A DNA stretch of 64,000 bases from CAG-791 sp963655255 (GCA_963655255.1 CAVKEB010000004.1:76344-140343), one strand, 5' to 3'; positions 16,551-24,893 are shown, counted from the stretch's first letter. Notes: a model not told the origin generated them from the letters alone. Program-made: numbers and translations.

Positions 16551-17624
16551 ATGACAGCTGCAGCAGAACATGATCCCATTATTACAATCACCAATCTCAG
16601 CAAGTACTACGGCGATGTCAAGGCAGTGGATCATCTGAATCTGGAAATTCACCGGGGCGAGGTCTTCGGCCTTCTGGGGCCGAACGGCGCAGGCAAGACA
16701 ACCACCACGCTGATGCTCCTCGGCCTGACGGATCCCACCGCAGGACACGCCGTCATCGATGGAATGGACTGCACAAGACAGTCGCTCGCCGTAAAAAACG
16801 AGGTCGGATATCTTCCGGACAATGTCGGCTTCTATCCTGTCATGAGCGGGAGAGACAATCTGATTTTCTCCGGCATGATGAACGGCCTGACGAAGGAAGC
16901 GGCCATGGAGCGCGCAGCTTCCATGCTGGAACGCGTCGGCATGACCTACGCCGCAGACCGCAAGGCCGGCACCTATTCCCGCGGCATGCGGCAGCGCCTC
17001 GGCATTGCCGATGTCCTCATGAAAAATCCGGGCATCATCATTATGGATGAACCGACCGCCGGCATCGACCCTTCCGGTGTCCGTGAAATCACCTCCCTCA
17101 TCCGCGACCTCGCGGAAAAGGATGGAATCACCATCATGATTTCCTCACACGACCTGTATCAGATTCAGCGGATTTCCGACCGGGTCGGCATTTTCGTAAA
17201 GGGTAAGCTCATCGCCTGCGGACGCATTGAGGAACTCGGCCGCCAGCTGATGAACAAGGGCCTTTACATGTTCGATATCGTTGCCGAGAAGCACGGGCAG
17301 AAGGTCTGGGACACCGAGTTCCAGAACATGCTCCGCTCCATTGACGGCGTCGATATCATCGGCCGGAGAATCGACGGCACGGTACACATTGAAGCTTCCC
17401 GCGACATCCAGAAGGATCTGCTCCGCGCCCTGGTGGAGGCAGACTACACGGTCCGCGAGATGCATCAGGAGGGCGGCGATCTGACAGAGATTTACCGCAA
17501 GTACTTTGAGGCCGCCGAGGCTAAGGAAGGAGGAGAAGACGATGTCCGAGACACAGACGACAATCCGTCAGCCGGAAAATTCGAACACATTAAAGAACGG
17601 CTTACATCAGTTTTTAAAGAATGA
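16551..17624 (+). CDS. ABC transporter ATP-binding protein
   Basis: 357 residues. Walker A GPNGAGKT (43-50), Q-loop region VGYLPDNVGFYPVMSG, signature YSRGMRQRLG (normally LSGGQ; the SRGM variant is common in CcmA-type exporters), Walker B IIIMDEPTAGID and switch His in ISSHD. The C-terminal about 120 residues are a regulatory tail seen in NosF/CcmA-like exporters. It starts 3 bp after the NEW3 gene, and its last 83 bp overlap the permease gene in another frame. Its partner is the permease at 17542; substrate unknown. Confidence 0.93.
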   Translation: MTAAAEHDPIITITNLSKYYGDVKAVDHLNLEIHRGEVFGLLGPNGAGKTTTTLMLLGLTDPTAGHAVIDGMDCTRQSLAVKNEVGYLPDNVGFYPVMSGRDNLIFSGMMNGLTKEAAMERAASMLERVGMTYAADRKAGTYSRGMRQRLGIADVLMKNPGIIIMDEPTAGIDPSGVREITSLIRDLAEKDGITIMISSHDLYQIQRISDRVGIFVKGKLIACGRIEELGRQLMNKGLYMFDIVAEKHGQKVWDTEFQNMLRSIDGVDIIGRRIDGTVHIEASRDIQKDLLRALVEADYTVREMHQEGGDLTEIYRKYFEAAEAKEGGEDDVRDTDDNPSAGKFEHIKERLTSVFKE

Positions 17625-18609
17625 GAACAGTGACGCGGCGAAGCGAAACCGTCACGGCATGTACATTCTGTTCCGCAAGGAGCTCTCGGACCATCTCCAT
17701 TCCGTCCGGTTCCAGATTCTGTTCGCCATGCTGGCGGTGATCAGCTTCATCAGCCTCTACGGCGCCGTTCAGACGCTGGGCCAGGCTGCCCAGCAGACCT
17801 CGGACGGTCAGACTGCCGTATCGGAGTATCTGTTCCTTCTGCTCTTTACGACGAGCGGATCTTCGATTTACTCCTTTGCAACCTTCATCGGGTTCCTGGG
17901 TCCGATCGTCGGCATCATGCTCGGTTTTGACGCCATCAACGAGGAACTCGCACAGGGTACGCTGAACCGTCTGGCCGCCCAGCCGATCTACCGCGATACC
18001 ATCATCAATGCCAAGTTTCTCGGAGGTGCCGCCGCGGTCTTTCTCACGGTCTTCTCCATCGGCGGTCTGATGACCGGTGTCGGACTGATTGCCACCGGCC
18101 TGATTCCCACCGGCGAACAGGTGGCGCGGCTCGTGATTTTCCTGCTGATGGCCGTTCTCTACATCTGCATGTGGATGGCCGTCGCGGAGTTCTTCTCGGT
18201 GGTCTGCCGACATGCCGCTACTGCGGCGCTTGCCTGCATCGCCATCTGGCTGTTCCTCACCATGTTCCAGAGCCTTGTCGCTTCCGGAATCGCCGGGATG
18301 ATTTATCCGACCTCCGGCATGGCAGGTCAGGCGAATGTCCTGAAGAACTATCAGCTGCAGACTTCGCTATGCAGAATCTCACCGTACTACCTGTTCAGTG
18401 AGATCACGTCCATCCTCATGAATCCGAACGTGCACTCCACCAACATCGTGTCGATCCTGCAGAATCAGGAAGGCGCCATCGCGAGCTACCTGACGCTGGG
18501 GCAGAGCCTTCTGCAGATCTGGCCGCACATCGTGGTCATGATCGCGCTGACCGTTGTGGCCTTCGCAGCGGCCTACATCGCATTCATGCGCAAGGAAATC
18601 CGCGCGTAA
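17542..18609 (+). CDS. ABC transporter permease (ABC-2 type)
   Basis: About 355 residues. N-terminal cytoplasmic region (to about 50), then six membrane helices in the ABC-2 arrangement, with a long extracellular segment after the first and DAINEELAQGTLNRLAAQPI, the conserved cytoplasmic helix typical of NosY/ABC-2 permeases. The start is ATG 17542 because AAGGAGGAGAAGACG precedes it directly; this puts 83 bp inside the ATPase gene. The intrinsic terminator 18661-18706 ends the three-gene unit. Homologous exporters move lipids, peptides or drugs; no substrate can be given. Confidence 0.9.
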   Translation: MSETQTTIRQPENSNTLKNGLHQFLKNENSDAAKRNRHGMYILFRKELSDHLHSVRFQILFAMLAVISFISLYGAVQTLGQAAQQTSDGQTAVSEYLFLLLFTTSGSSIYSFATFIGFLGPIVGIMLGFDAINEELAQGTLNRLAAQPIYRDTIINAKFLGGAAAVFLTVFSIGGLMTGVGLIATGLIPTGEQVARLVIFLLMAVLYICMWMAVAEFFSVVCRHAATAALACIAIWLFLTMFQSLVASGIAGMIYPTSGMAGQANVLKNYQLQTSLCRISPYYLFSEITSILMNPNVHSTNIVSILQNQEGAIASYLTLGQSLLQIWPHIVVMIALTVVAFAAAYIAFMRKEIRA

Positions 18610-18660
18610 CACATCACTTTCGCATAACACATTACTTTTATAGGGTCAGAGAAATAAAAG

Positions 18661-18706
18661 AACTCCCCGGGTGACTCGAAATGAGCCGGTCCCCCGGGGA
18701 GTTTTA
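18661..18706. terminator. Intrinsic terminator, bidirectional
   Basis: AACTCCCCGGG (18661-18671) pairs with CCCGGGGAGTT (18693-18703), followed by TTTT on the plus strand and preceded by an A-rich run, so it can end both the exporter operon and the convergent coiled-coil gene. Confidence 0.85.
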
Positions 18707-18736
18707 TGATTTCTGTTCTATGGCTCCATACACTTT

Positions 18737-19924
18737 TTATGGTTTCTTTGCGGAACTGTTTTTCTTCGCGTTCGAGGAAGCCTTTGCGGAGCTCTCCTTC
18801 TTCGCGTTCGAGGAAGCCTTTGCAGAGTTCTCCTTCTTCGCATCCGAAGAGGCCGGCTTCTGCGTATTCTTCGTGCCGGTTCCGCCGGTCAGGGACGAGG
18901 TCGCCGTCTTGATGCCCGCTGCGGTTTCCTGCAGATCCGATGCCGCCTGGTTCAGCGATTCAATGGAGCGGTTGAATCCGTCAAAATCAATGCTGCTGAT
19001 GGACTCCATCGTGTCGTCCACTTCTCCGGAGGTCTTGCTGACCGTCTGGTTCAGCGTTGCCGCCGTCGTATTCAGCTGTGCCGCCACATCGTTCATCTGG
19101 CCCGCTGCCGCGGAAAGTTTGGCAACCGTATCATTGAGTTCTTCAAAGTCCAGATCACTGATCTTATTGATGGCCGTATCCGCATCCTTCGTAGTCTGAT
19201 TGATTTCCAGCACCGAATCGTTCACATTGTCCACCACTTCCTGCAGGTCATCCGTGGCAGCTTCAATATTCGCAATTGATGTATTGATGCCGTCATAATC
19301 CAGATCCGAGAGCGATGCCACAATCTCATTGATGCTGTCTGTATTCTGCGTGACCACGTCATCAATGTCCGAAACCGCCTCGTTCAGTCCGTCAATCGCC
19401 GTTCCGATGCCGCTCACCTGATCGTTGACATTGTCAATCACATCGTTCACCTGATCAAAGGAATCATTGATCTGATCACCAACATCTCCGACAATTCCAT
19501 TTACTTTCTGCGCGGTGTCGTTGGCGGAAGCCACCACATTGTTCACTTCATTCACGGTGGTTTCCAGACCGTTTACGGTGCTGTTGAGATTCCCAAGGAG
19601 CGTGAACAGCCCCGGCGTAATCAGCGCAAACGCCGTGCCGAATACTGCAAGAAGAAGGATGCTCCCGACTGCGGCCACCTTATTGCTCCGGGAACTTTTC
19701 TCCACGGAACGCGCAATCCGGTTCGCGGCATCCTCCATCGCTTCCATCTGCTCTCTGCTCCCTGCCAGAACACCGCTTTCCCTTTCTCTGGCAAGAGCCT
19801 TCTCCACCTCCGTCTGAACGAGACGTGCAATCTCCTCCTGCGTCATGTTCGCCGCAGCCCCTGCGTCTGTCTCTCCGGAAGTTGTTTCCTGTGTGCCGTC
19901 CCTTCTGATTTCATCCTCTGCCAT
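18737..19924 (-). CDS. Membrane-anchored coiled-coil protein with Lys/Ser/Ala repeat tail
   Basis: About 395 residues, no family recognised. Order: acidic cytoplasmic N-terminus (1-85), one membrane helix (about 85-107, VAAVGSILLLAVFGTAFALI), about 220 residues of predicted coiled coil rich in Asn/Asp/Val (NDVIDNVNDQVSGIG), and a tail of 11-residue repeats such as SSNAKKESSAKA. Three spaced copies of an (S)(D/S)(L/I)D(Y/F)(D/E) motif (SDLDYDGIN, SDLDFEELN, SSIDFDGFN) suggest a longer internal repeat of about 50-75 residues. It resembles methyl-accepting or DUF948-like coiled-coil membrane proteins in shape only. Start ATG 19924 has GGAGGG 7 nt upstream. The basic tail would be outside the cell and could bind the wall or teichoic acids (inference). 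Confidence 0.7.
   Translation of the reverse strand: MAEDEIRRDGTQETTSGETDAGAAANMTQEEIARLVQTEVEKALARERESGVLAGSREQMEAMEDAANRIARSVEKSSRSNKVAAVGSILLLAVFGTAFALITPGLFTLLGNLNSTVNGLETTVNEVNNVVASANDTAQKVNGIVGDVGDQINDSFDQVNDVIDNVNDQVSGIGTAIDGLNEAVSDIDDVVTQNTDSINEIVASLSDLDYDGINTSIANIEAATDDLQEVVDNVNDSVLEINQTTKDADTAINKISDLDFEELNDTVAKLSAAAGQMNDVAAQLNTTAATLNQTVSKTSGEVDDTMESISSIDFDGFNRSIESLNQAASDLQETAAGIKTATSSLTGGTGTKNTQKPASSDAKKENSAKASSNAKKESSAKASSNAKKNSSAKKP
18740..18852. repeat. 33-bp tandem repeats encoding a Lys/Ser/Ala tail
   Basis: Three to four near-identical 33-bp units (core TTCTTCGCGTTCGAGGAAGC on the plus strand) encode 11-residue repeats SSNAKKESSAK at the C-terminus of the coiled-coil protein. 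Copy number is likely to vary between strains. Confidence 0.85.
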
Positions 19925-20116
19925 GCCATTGCCCTCCAATCTGACTGCCGTACCGGTCCCGCACCTCTCCCTGCCTGCGGTGAACCGGAAACTCACCGAT
20001 CGAGCCGGGGAAATCGCTTGCTCCTCACATTCCTGGGCGGGAACAGTTATATTTTATCAGACAATAGCATGTGTTTCTATATAGATACAGAATGTTAACA
20101 GAATGGTAACGATTTT

Positions 20117-20194
20117 GCATGCTGATCTCCATCACAGCATGCCCGCGGGCGGTCAACTTCTCTTGAAATCAATGTGTGCCGAATCATGAAATCG
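20117..20194. repeat. Dispersed ~78-bp intergenic repeat, copy 1
   Basis: Runs from GCATGCTGAT to GAATCATGAAATCG and matches 37079-37158 over its whole length with about 75% identity, including ATGCCCGC..GCGGTC and CTTGAAATCAA. The first part is palindromic here (GCATGCTG..CAGCATGC). It is not related to the A-B-C arrays. Confidence 0.7.
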
Positions 20195-20201
20195 CTACAA
20201 T

Positions 20202-21524
20202 CTACGACAATGCACTCCGCATATTCTGTGCTTCCCTCCGGCTGAGCTTCCGGTAGAGCGCCTCCTCGTCCTTTGTAAACCCGCGGAAGCGGAGCTCATC
20301 CAGATCGCGGAAGGCCCTCTCCAGTGCGTCCTGCACCGGATCCGACTGTTCCCCGAAGGTCACCATGACCACCGACCGCTGTACCGAAGTCTTCGGAAGG
20401 CGGACCTTGACCCTCTCCACGAGCCTGCGGCGTCCCATTTTCTGCAGGCTTCCGGTCAGCCCTCTTGCAGACACACCAGTGAAGTTCCGGATCTCCGCAA
20501 GCGATGCCGTCCCTCCTGCGAGCTTCAGATACAGGAGAATCTGCACATCCCTCTCCTCGAGATCATAGCCCTTCATCAGCCGTTCCAGCGTGCTCTCCAG
20601 CAGCCGGTCTTCGTAAAAATTCAACGCAAACGGGTTGCCCTCCATCTTCGGATCAAATCTTGCGTCAATGCGCTCCTGTCCGAGCTTCCGGTCCGGAGCC
20701 ACCGGATTCACGCCGCCATCCTTCGCAAAATTCAGCAGAAACGAATAAATCACCGGGCTTCGCAGAAGGTATCCGCCTTCCTTGTAGATATCCTTATAAA
20801 AGCCCCGGTAATATTCGATGACATTCAGCTTCATCCGGACCGTTCGGCTGATGCTGGCACCGCCCTGCGCGACCAGCGATCCTTCCGTCTTCACATAGTA
20901 ATAAACAGGGACCTTCAGCGCATAAATGTGATCCGTATGGAGCACATACTCCATGTTGAAAATAAAATCTTCCGCCCAGTCCAGCTTCACATCCATGCGA
21001 AGCTGATTGTCCTCAATGATGCTGCGCCGGAAAAACTTGTTCCACAGGACGCCGTAATAAAAGTCCGCGGGGTTTCGCATCATTTCATCCGCGTATTCCT
21101 CGCGGGTCAGAAGCTTCTCCTCTTCGATGTCGCCCTTCTGCGACATTTTCTCCCCAATGACACGGTAAAAATCCGCAATGACCATGTCACAGGCCGGATT
21201 GTCCTCCATCGCGCGGACGAAGAGTCTCGTCGCGTCCGGCGAAATCCAATCATCCGCATCCAGAAACTGGACATATCTGCCCCTCGCCCGGTCCAGAGCC
21301 TGGTTTCTCGTATCCGATACCCCGGAATTCGGCTTGTGCACCGCGATGACGCGCGGATCCTTTGCCGCGTAGCGGTCAATGATCGCCGCCGTGCCATCCC
21401 GGCTGCCGTCATCCATCACCAGCAGCTCGAAATCCGTGTAGGTCTGATTCAGGATGCTCTCAATGCATCGTCCGATCGTATTCTCTGCGTTGTATGCAGG
21501 AACAATAATACTGACTGCCGCCAT
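20202..21524 (-). CDS. Family 2 glycosyltransferase fused to a MarR-like winged helix
   Basis: About 440 residues. Residues 1-300 are a GT-A glycosyltransferase 2: VSIIVPAYNAENTIGRCIES at the start, VMDDGSRDGT, and the metal-binding FLDADDW, as in enzymes that build cell-surface polysaccharide. Residues about 322-440 read as a complete MarR domain: LEERDVQILLYLKLAGG (helix 1), SLAEIRNFTGVSARGLTGSL (helix-turn-helix), KMGRRRLVERVK (wing), then a helix and the end FTKDEEALYRKLSRRE that parallels the MarR dimerisation helix. I do not know this fusion. ATG 21524 follows AGGGGAAAAT; a TTG at 21542 is possible. It starts 14 bp after the DUF4317 stop and is probably co-transcribed with it. Confidence 0.8.
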   Translation of the reverse strand: MAAVSIIVPAYNAENTIGRCIESILNQTYTDFELLVMDDGSRDGTAAIIDRYAAKDPRVIAVHKPNSGVSDTRNQALDRARGRYVQFLDADDWISPDATRLFVRAMEDNPACDMVIADFYRVIGEKMSQKGDIEEEKLLTREEYADEMMRNPADFYYGVLWNKFFRRSIIEDNQLRMDVKLDWAEDFIFNMEYVLHTDHIYALKVPVYYYVKTEGSLVAQGGASISRTVRMKLNVIEYYRGFYKDIYKEGGYLLRSPVIYSFLLNFAKDGGVNPVAPDRKLGQERIDARFDPKMEGNPFALNFYEDRLLESTLERLMKGYDLEERDVQILLYLKLAGGTASLAEIRNFTGVSARGLTGSLQKMGRRRLVERVKVRLPKTSVQRSVVMVTFGEQSDPVQDALERAFRDLDELRFRGFTKDEEALYRKLSRREAQNMRSALS

Positions 21525-21538
21525 ATTTTCCCCTTGTG

Positions 21539-22750
21539 TCAAACACTTAAATGCAGAAGGCTTTCATCCTTTTGAATTTCTCCGACTCCACTGGACCCGC
21601 TCTCCTCATCTTCACTCCTGTCCTGGCGCGTGGTCAGGAGCCGGATGCCGTTCAATTCAATATCGTCCTGTACCGGAATCAGAATATACTCTCTTCCGTC
21701 AATGACCTTCGTCGTGATCATGGAAGACATCTCCGATTTCACAGAAATCTTCACGCTGGGCGACTTGATCTCCATCACAGTCCTGCCGGCGATGTTCTCC
21801 GCACGGAAGGTCTTGCCCTCACCGACTTCCTGATCGTAGGCCTCCTCGAACTGCTCCAGCGCCCCTGGTGCAATGCCCGTGTCGTTCAGGATCCGCCGCA
21901 CCTCCGTTTTGCCGAGCTCCAGCGGTTCCTCGCTGTCCTCGTTTTGTTTTACCATCTCATCCAAGGCGTCCGTCAGGTTCTTCACATTCTCAAAATCACA
22001 GTCCCGGCCGAGCGTCTGCTCCACCAGTCCCGTGAACAGCTCCTTCTGAACCGATTCCGTAACCGGCATGTCTCCGCCGATCAGGCCGTCCATCAGTTCC
22101 GGATGACGCTCGTCCTCTTTCTTCGCATAATACAGGATGGAGTGAATGTCCGCTCCGCGGTCATGGAAGGCCGGGTACAGGAAGCCCAGCTCCGGCATCT
22201 GCACGCCGAGATCGCTTCGCTTGTTGATAAAGCTCAGGGTCTCCTCGTCATAGCAGAGTCCCTCTTTGACCTCGACCACCGGACAGATGCAGCACACCAT
22301 GAACGAGTATACATTCTCGCTCGCATCGTCCATGTCGATTCCGTCCGAGGTCCGGCCCGGCACATCATACACGCCGTGCGCCAGAACGATCAGATGCCGA
22401 CCGGCCAGGTCCAGATTCTCCAGAATGTGTGTGAAGAACTCATTGTTCAGCTCTTCATCCGTATAATCCGACTGCAGCATCCGGAACATCATGGCCTGCT
22501 TGCCGCCCGCGTTCTCTTCCTGCAGCGGAAATTCCATGGTAAACAGGTTTTTGCCGATCTTACCGGTCAGCGTTTTCCGGAAAAGTTCACAGTACTTCTC
22601 CAGCTCCTCTTCCTGCAGTGCGCGAAACGTCTGCTTCAGCTGCGTAATGATCGTTCCGTCCTCCGCGACGAAGCACCCGGTCATCCGATCAATGACGCAG
22701 CGGTCCTTGGTCATGGTTTTTCTGATTTCCTGTATTTCCTTACGATCCAT
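21539..22750 (-). CDS. DUF4317 family protein
   Basis: About 403 residues. Starts MDRKEIQEIRKTMTKDRCVI, and contains GCFVAEDGTI and LGFLYPAFHDRGADIHSILY, features of the clostridial DUF4317 family, whose function is unknown. No signal peptide or membrane helix. Its ribosome binding site (GAGG, 6 nt before the ATG) is the last part of the leader repeat at 22751-22960. The repeat can be translated in frame with it from an ATG at 22942, which would add 64 residues ending ADFASARYK; I regard that as unlikely because family members start near MDRKEI. Confidence 0.85.
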   Translation of the reverse strand: MDRKEIQEIRKTMTKDRCVIDRMTGCFVAEDGTIITQLKQTFRALQEEELEKYCELFRKTLTGKIGKNLFTMEFPLQEENAGGKQAMMFRMLQSDYTDEELNNEFFTHILENLDLAGRHLIVLAHGVYDVPGRTSDGIDMDDASENVYSFMVCCICPVVEVKEGLCYDEETLSFINKRSDLGVQMPELGFLYPAFHDRGADIHSILYYAKKEDERHPELMDGLIGGDMPVTESVQKELFTGLVEQTLGRDCDFENVKNLTDALDEMVKQNEDSEEPLELGKTEVRRILNDTGIAPGALEQFEEAYDQEVGEGKTFRAENIAGRTVMEIKSPSVKISVKSEMSSMITTKVIDGREYILIPVQDDIELNGIRLLTTRQDRSEDEESGSSGVGEIQKDESLLHLSV

Positions 22751-22960
22751 TTTATACCTCGCTGAGGCAAAATCCGCGATACCAGAGAGAATTTCGCGAA
22801 GGCGAATTCTCTCTGTGTACAGAGTGCCGCCTGGCGGCACTCTAAGCAGGAGAAGATGTCTGAGGACATCTTCGGGTACAGCGGTTTTGCCGAATGCGGC
22901 AGCCGGTGCATCAGCACCGATGCTGCTGTTTGAAAGTGACATATCGATGGCACTTTCAAA
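22751..22960 (-). repeat. Leader repeat with nested hairpin block, supplies RBS of DUF4317 gene
   Basis: Minus strand, 5' to 3': hairpin TTTGAAAGTG / CACTTTCAAA, hairpin GGTGCTGATGCACC, then GGCAAAACCGC ... GCGGATTTTGCC as an outer stem, and CCTCAGCGAGGTATAAA directly before the ATG. The loop of the outer stem holds an extra block of three hairpins (AAGATGTC / GACATCTT; AGTGCCGCC / GGCGGCACT; AGAGAATT / AATTCTCT), which is absent from the shorter copy at 24894-25006. Confidence 0.85.
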
Positions 22961-23014
22961 CTTTCTCTTTCCTTTACCTGTTATTCCCGGTTATCAAATT
23001 ACATTGAACCGCGG

Positions 23015-24208
23015 TTATTTCTTTTTCCTGCGGAATGTCAGCAGGCAGATTCCCATCAGCACCGGGAAAATGATCGCCGCCAGGATTCCCTTATGCAGAT
23101 CATTTCCGAACGCCGCCGCAACCTGTCCCGCCAGCGTCGGGCCGCCCGAGCAGCCGACATCTCCTGCCAGCGCGAACAGCGCGTACATCAGCGTTCCGCC
23201 TCCCTGAATCCCCTGCGCCGCGAGACTGAATGTTCCCGGCCAGAAAATTCCCACGGCAAAGCCCGTCAGGGCACAGCCGAGAAGTCCCACGACGGCATTC
23301 GGGACAAACACAATCATGCAGTAGCTGGCAATGCAGAGGATCACGCTCACCGCCATGAACCGCTTCAGATCCATCTTATCCCCGTATTTGCCGAAAATCG
23401 CACGGGAAGTTCCCATCAAAACCGCGAACATCATCGGCCCCATGAGATCTCCCAGCGTCTTGGAAACGCCCAGTCCCGACTCCGCGAAGGTGGAGGCCCA
23501 CTGGCTCACCGCCTGCTCGCTGGCTCCCGCACAGAGCATCATCACCATCAGGGTCCAGAAAAGACCGCTCCCGGCAAGATCGCGAAATGTCATTCCCTTC
23601 TCGCCCTCTTCCATAAGAGGCGCAATCGGAACCTTTGTGAACATCAGGAAATTTACCGCCGGAATCAACGCCCACAGAACCGCCATCATCCGCCAGTTAG
23701 AGATTCCGAAAGCAGCGAAAAACAGCGTGGAAATCAGCACCACGCCGACCTGCCCCCAGCAGTAGAAGGAGTGCAGCATGCTCATCGCCGCTTCCTTATT
23801 GTCGGTCGGACACGCCTCCACAATCGGGCTCACCATGACCTCCAGAAGTCCTCCGCCGACCGCATAGACCGTCACAGCGAAAAGGAGTCCCGCAAAGGGA
23901 TCAGGCATCACAAACGGAAGAACCGCAAGAAGAATCAGGCCCGCTGCGGAAAACCCGTCCGCCAGCAGCATGGATGCCCGGTAGCCGATGCGGTCGATGA
24001 ATTTCGGCGAAACCAGGTCAATGACCAGCTGAACGCCGAAATTAAATGTAATCAGAAACGTAATCTGCGACAAAGGAATCCCCATCTGGGACTCAAAGGT
24101 CAGGAACAGGAGCGGTGCAAAATTATTTACCACCGCCTGTACGATATAAGCCATGAAGCAGGCATAAATTGTTTTGTGATAATCCTTCTGGGAAGGTGCT
24201 GTACTCAT
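23015..24208 (-). CDS. MFS transporter
   Basis: About 397 residues with twelve predicted membrane helices, arranged as two six-helix halves. Major facilitator motif A-like loops appear after helix 2 (PKFIDRIGYRASM) and helix 8 (FGKYGDKMDLKRF). The sequence is of the type annotated as general sugar/metabolite MFS carriers in clostridia; substrate unknown. ATG 24208 (MSTAPSQK) has GGGAG about 11 nt upstream; a further in-frame start at 24247 lacks one. It lies between the LOG gene and DUF4317 on the same strand, and may be in one operon with them. Confidence 0.88.
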   Translation of the reverse strand: MSTAPSQKDYHKTIYACFMAYIVQAVVNNFAPLLFLTFESQMGIPLSQITFLITFNFGVQLVIDLVSPKFIDRIGYRASMLLADGFSAAGLILLAVLPFVMPDPFAGLLFAVTVYAVGGGLLEVMVSPIVEACPTDNKEAAMSMLHSFYCWGQVGVVLISTLFFAAFGISNWRMMAVLWALIPAVNFLMFTKVPIAPLMEEGEKGMTFRDLAGSGLFWTLMVMMLCAGASEQAVSQWASTFAESGLGVSKTLGDLMGPMMFAVLMGTSRAIFGKYGDKMDLKRFMAVSVILCIASYCMIVFVPNAVVGLLGCALTGFAVGIFWPGTFSLAAQGIQGGGTLMYALFALAGDVGCSGGPTLAGQVAAAFGNDLHKGILAAIIFPVLMGICLLTFRRKKK

Positions 24209-24338
24209 AAAATCATTTCTCCCGGGCATCCGAATAAGACGCTGCATAAAAAAACTCCGCCGCTCTGCCCCCTCAGAACGCAGTCAGGCAGACAGGGATT
24301 CCGTTTATGTTATCCGACATATCATACAGATGTGATTC

Positions 24339-24893
24339 TCAGTTTTCTTCTTCCTGCAGCAGAGCCAGGACTTCCTCCACGCTCTCCGCAAAATGCAGAC
24401 GTTCCAGCATTTCCGGCAGCATGAAGCCCTCCTCCACCATCCTCTGATACATTTCCTGAAGCGGACGGTAATAGCCGTCCAGACTGCACAGAATGCATTT
24501 TTTGACATGCTGATCGAGCGTTGCCAGAGAAAATGCTTCCGTGATCTCCTCCAGTGTTCCCGGTCCTCCCGGCATCGCAATGTAGATATCCGCGAGCTCC
24601 AGCATCTTCGCCTTTCTCGAAGACATCGAATCCGTCACAATGATCTGCGTCAGATCCTTCTTCTGCCAGCCGCGGTCCACCATGAACTGCGGAATGACGC
24701 CGATGATCGAATTGTCACGGTCGCCCGCACTTTTCTGAACGCTTTCAGCCACGGTTCCCATCGTGCCGAGAGCTCCCGCGCCGTAAATCAGCGTATGTCC
24801 ATGACCGCCGATGTAGGTTCCGATCTTTTCCGCGGCCTCCCGGTATTTTTCCTCTCTGCCCGGTTTGGCTCCGCAGTAAACTGCTATATTCAT
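24339..24893 (-). CDS. LOG family protein (cytokinin-type nucleoside 5'-monophosphate phosphoribohydrolase)
   Basis: 184 residues, standard LOG length. Starts MNIAVYCGAKPG, with LIYGAGALGTMGTVAESV forming the nucleotide fold and the signature MPGGPGTLEEITEAF (P-G-G-x-G-T-x-x-E) with catalytic Arg/Glu region SSRKAKM before it. LOG proteins split ribose 5-phosphate from N6-modified AMP; the bacterial role outside plants is unclear. The ATG follows the leader repeat 24894-25006, whose GAGG serves as the ribosome binding site (7-nt spacing). Confidence 0.9.
   Translation of the reverse strand: MNIAVYCGAKPGREEKYREAAEKIGTYIGGHGHTLIYGAGALGTMGTVAESVQKSAGDRDNSIIGVIPQFMVDRGWQKKDLTQIIVTDSMSSRKAKMLELADIYIAMPGGPGTLEEITEAFSLATLDQHVKKCILCSLDGYYRPLQEMYQRMVEEGFMLPEMLERLHFAESVEEVLALLQEEEN

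Noticed and set aside
15342..16748. Minus-strand open frame opposite the NEW3 gene
   Set aside because: The plus-strand protein has a signal peptide, repeated domains and a membrane anchor; the minus frame is a Gly/Arg-rich shadow.
18740..18852. 33-bp tandem repeats as CRISPR or intergenic repeat
   Set aside because: They are in frame, contiguous and encode an 11-residue protein repeat.
22754..22960. Repeat arrays as CRISPR
   Set aside because: Units are palindromic hairpins of three kinds with conserved linkers, with no constant direct repeat separated by unique spacers and no cas genes nearby.
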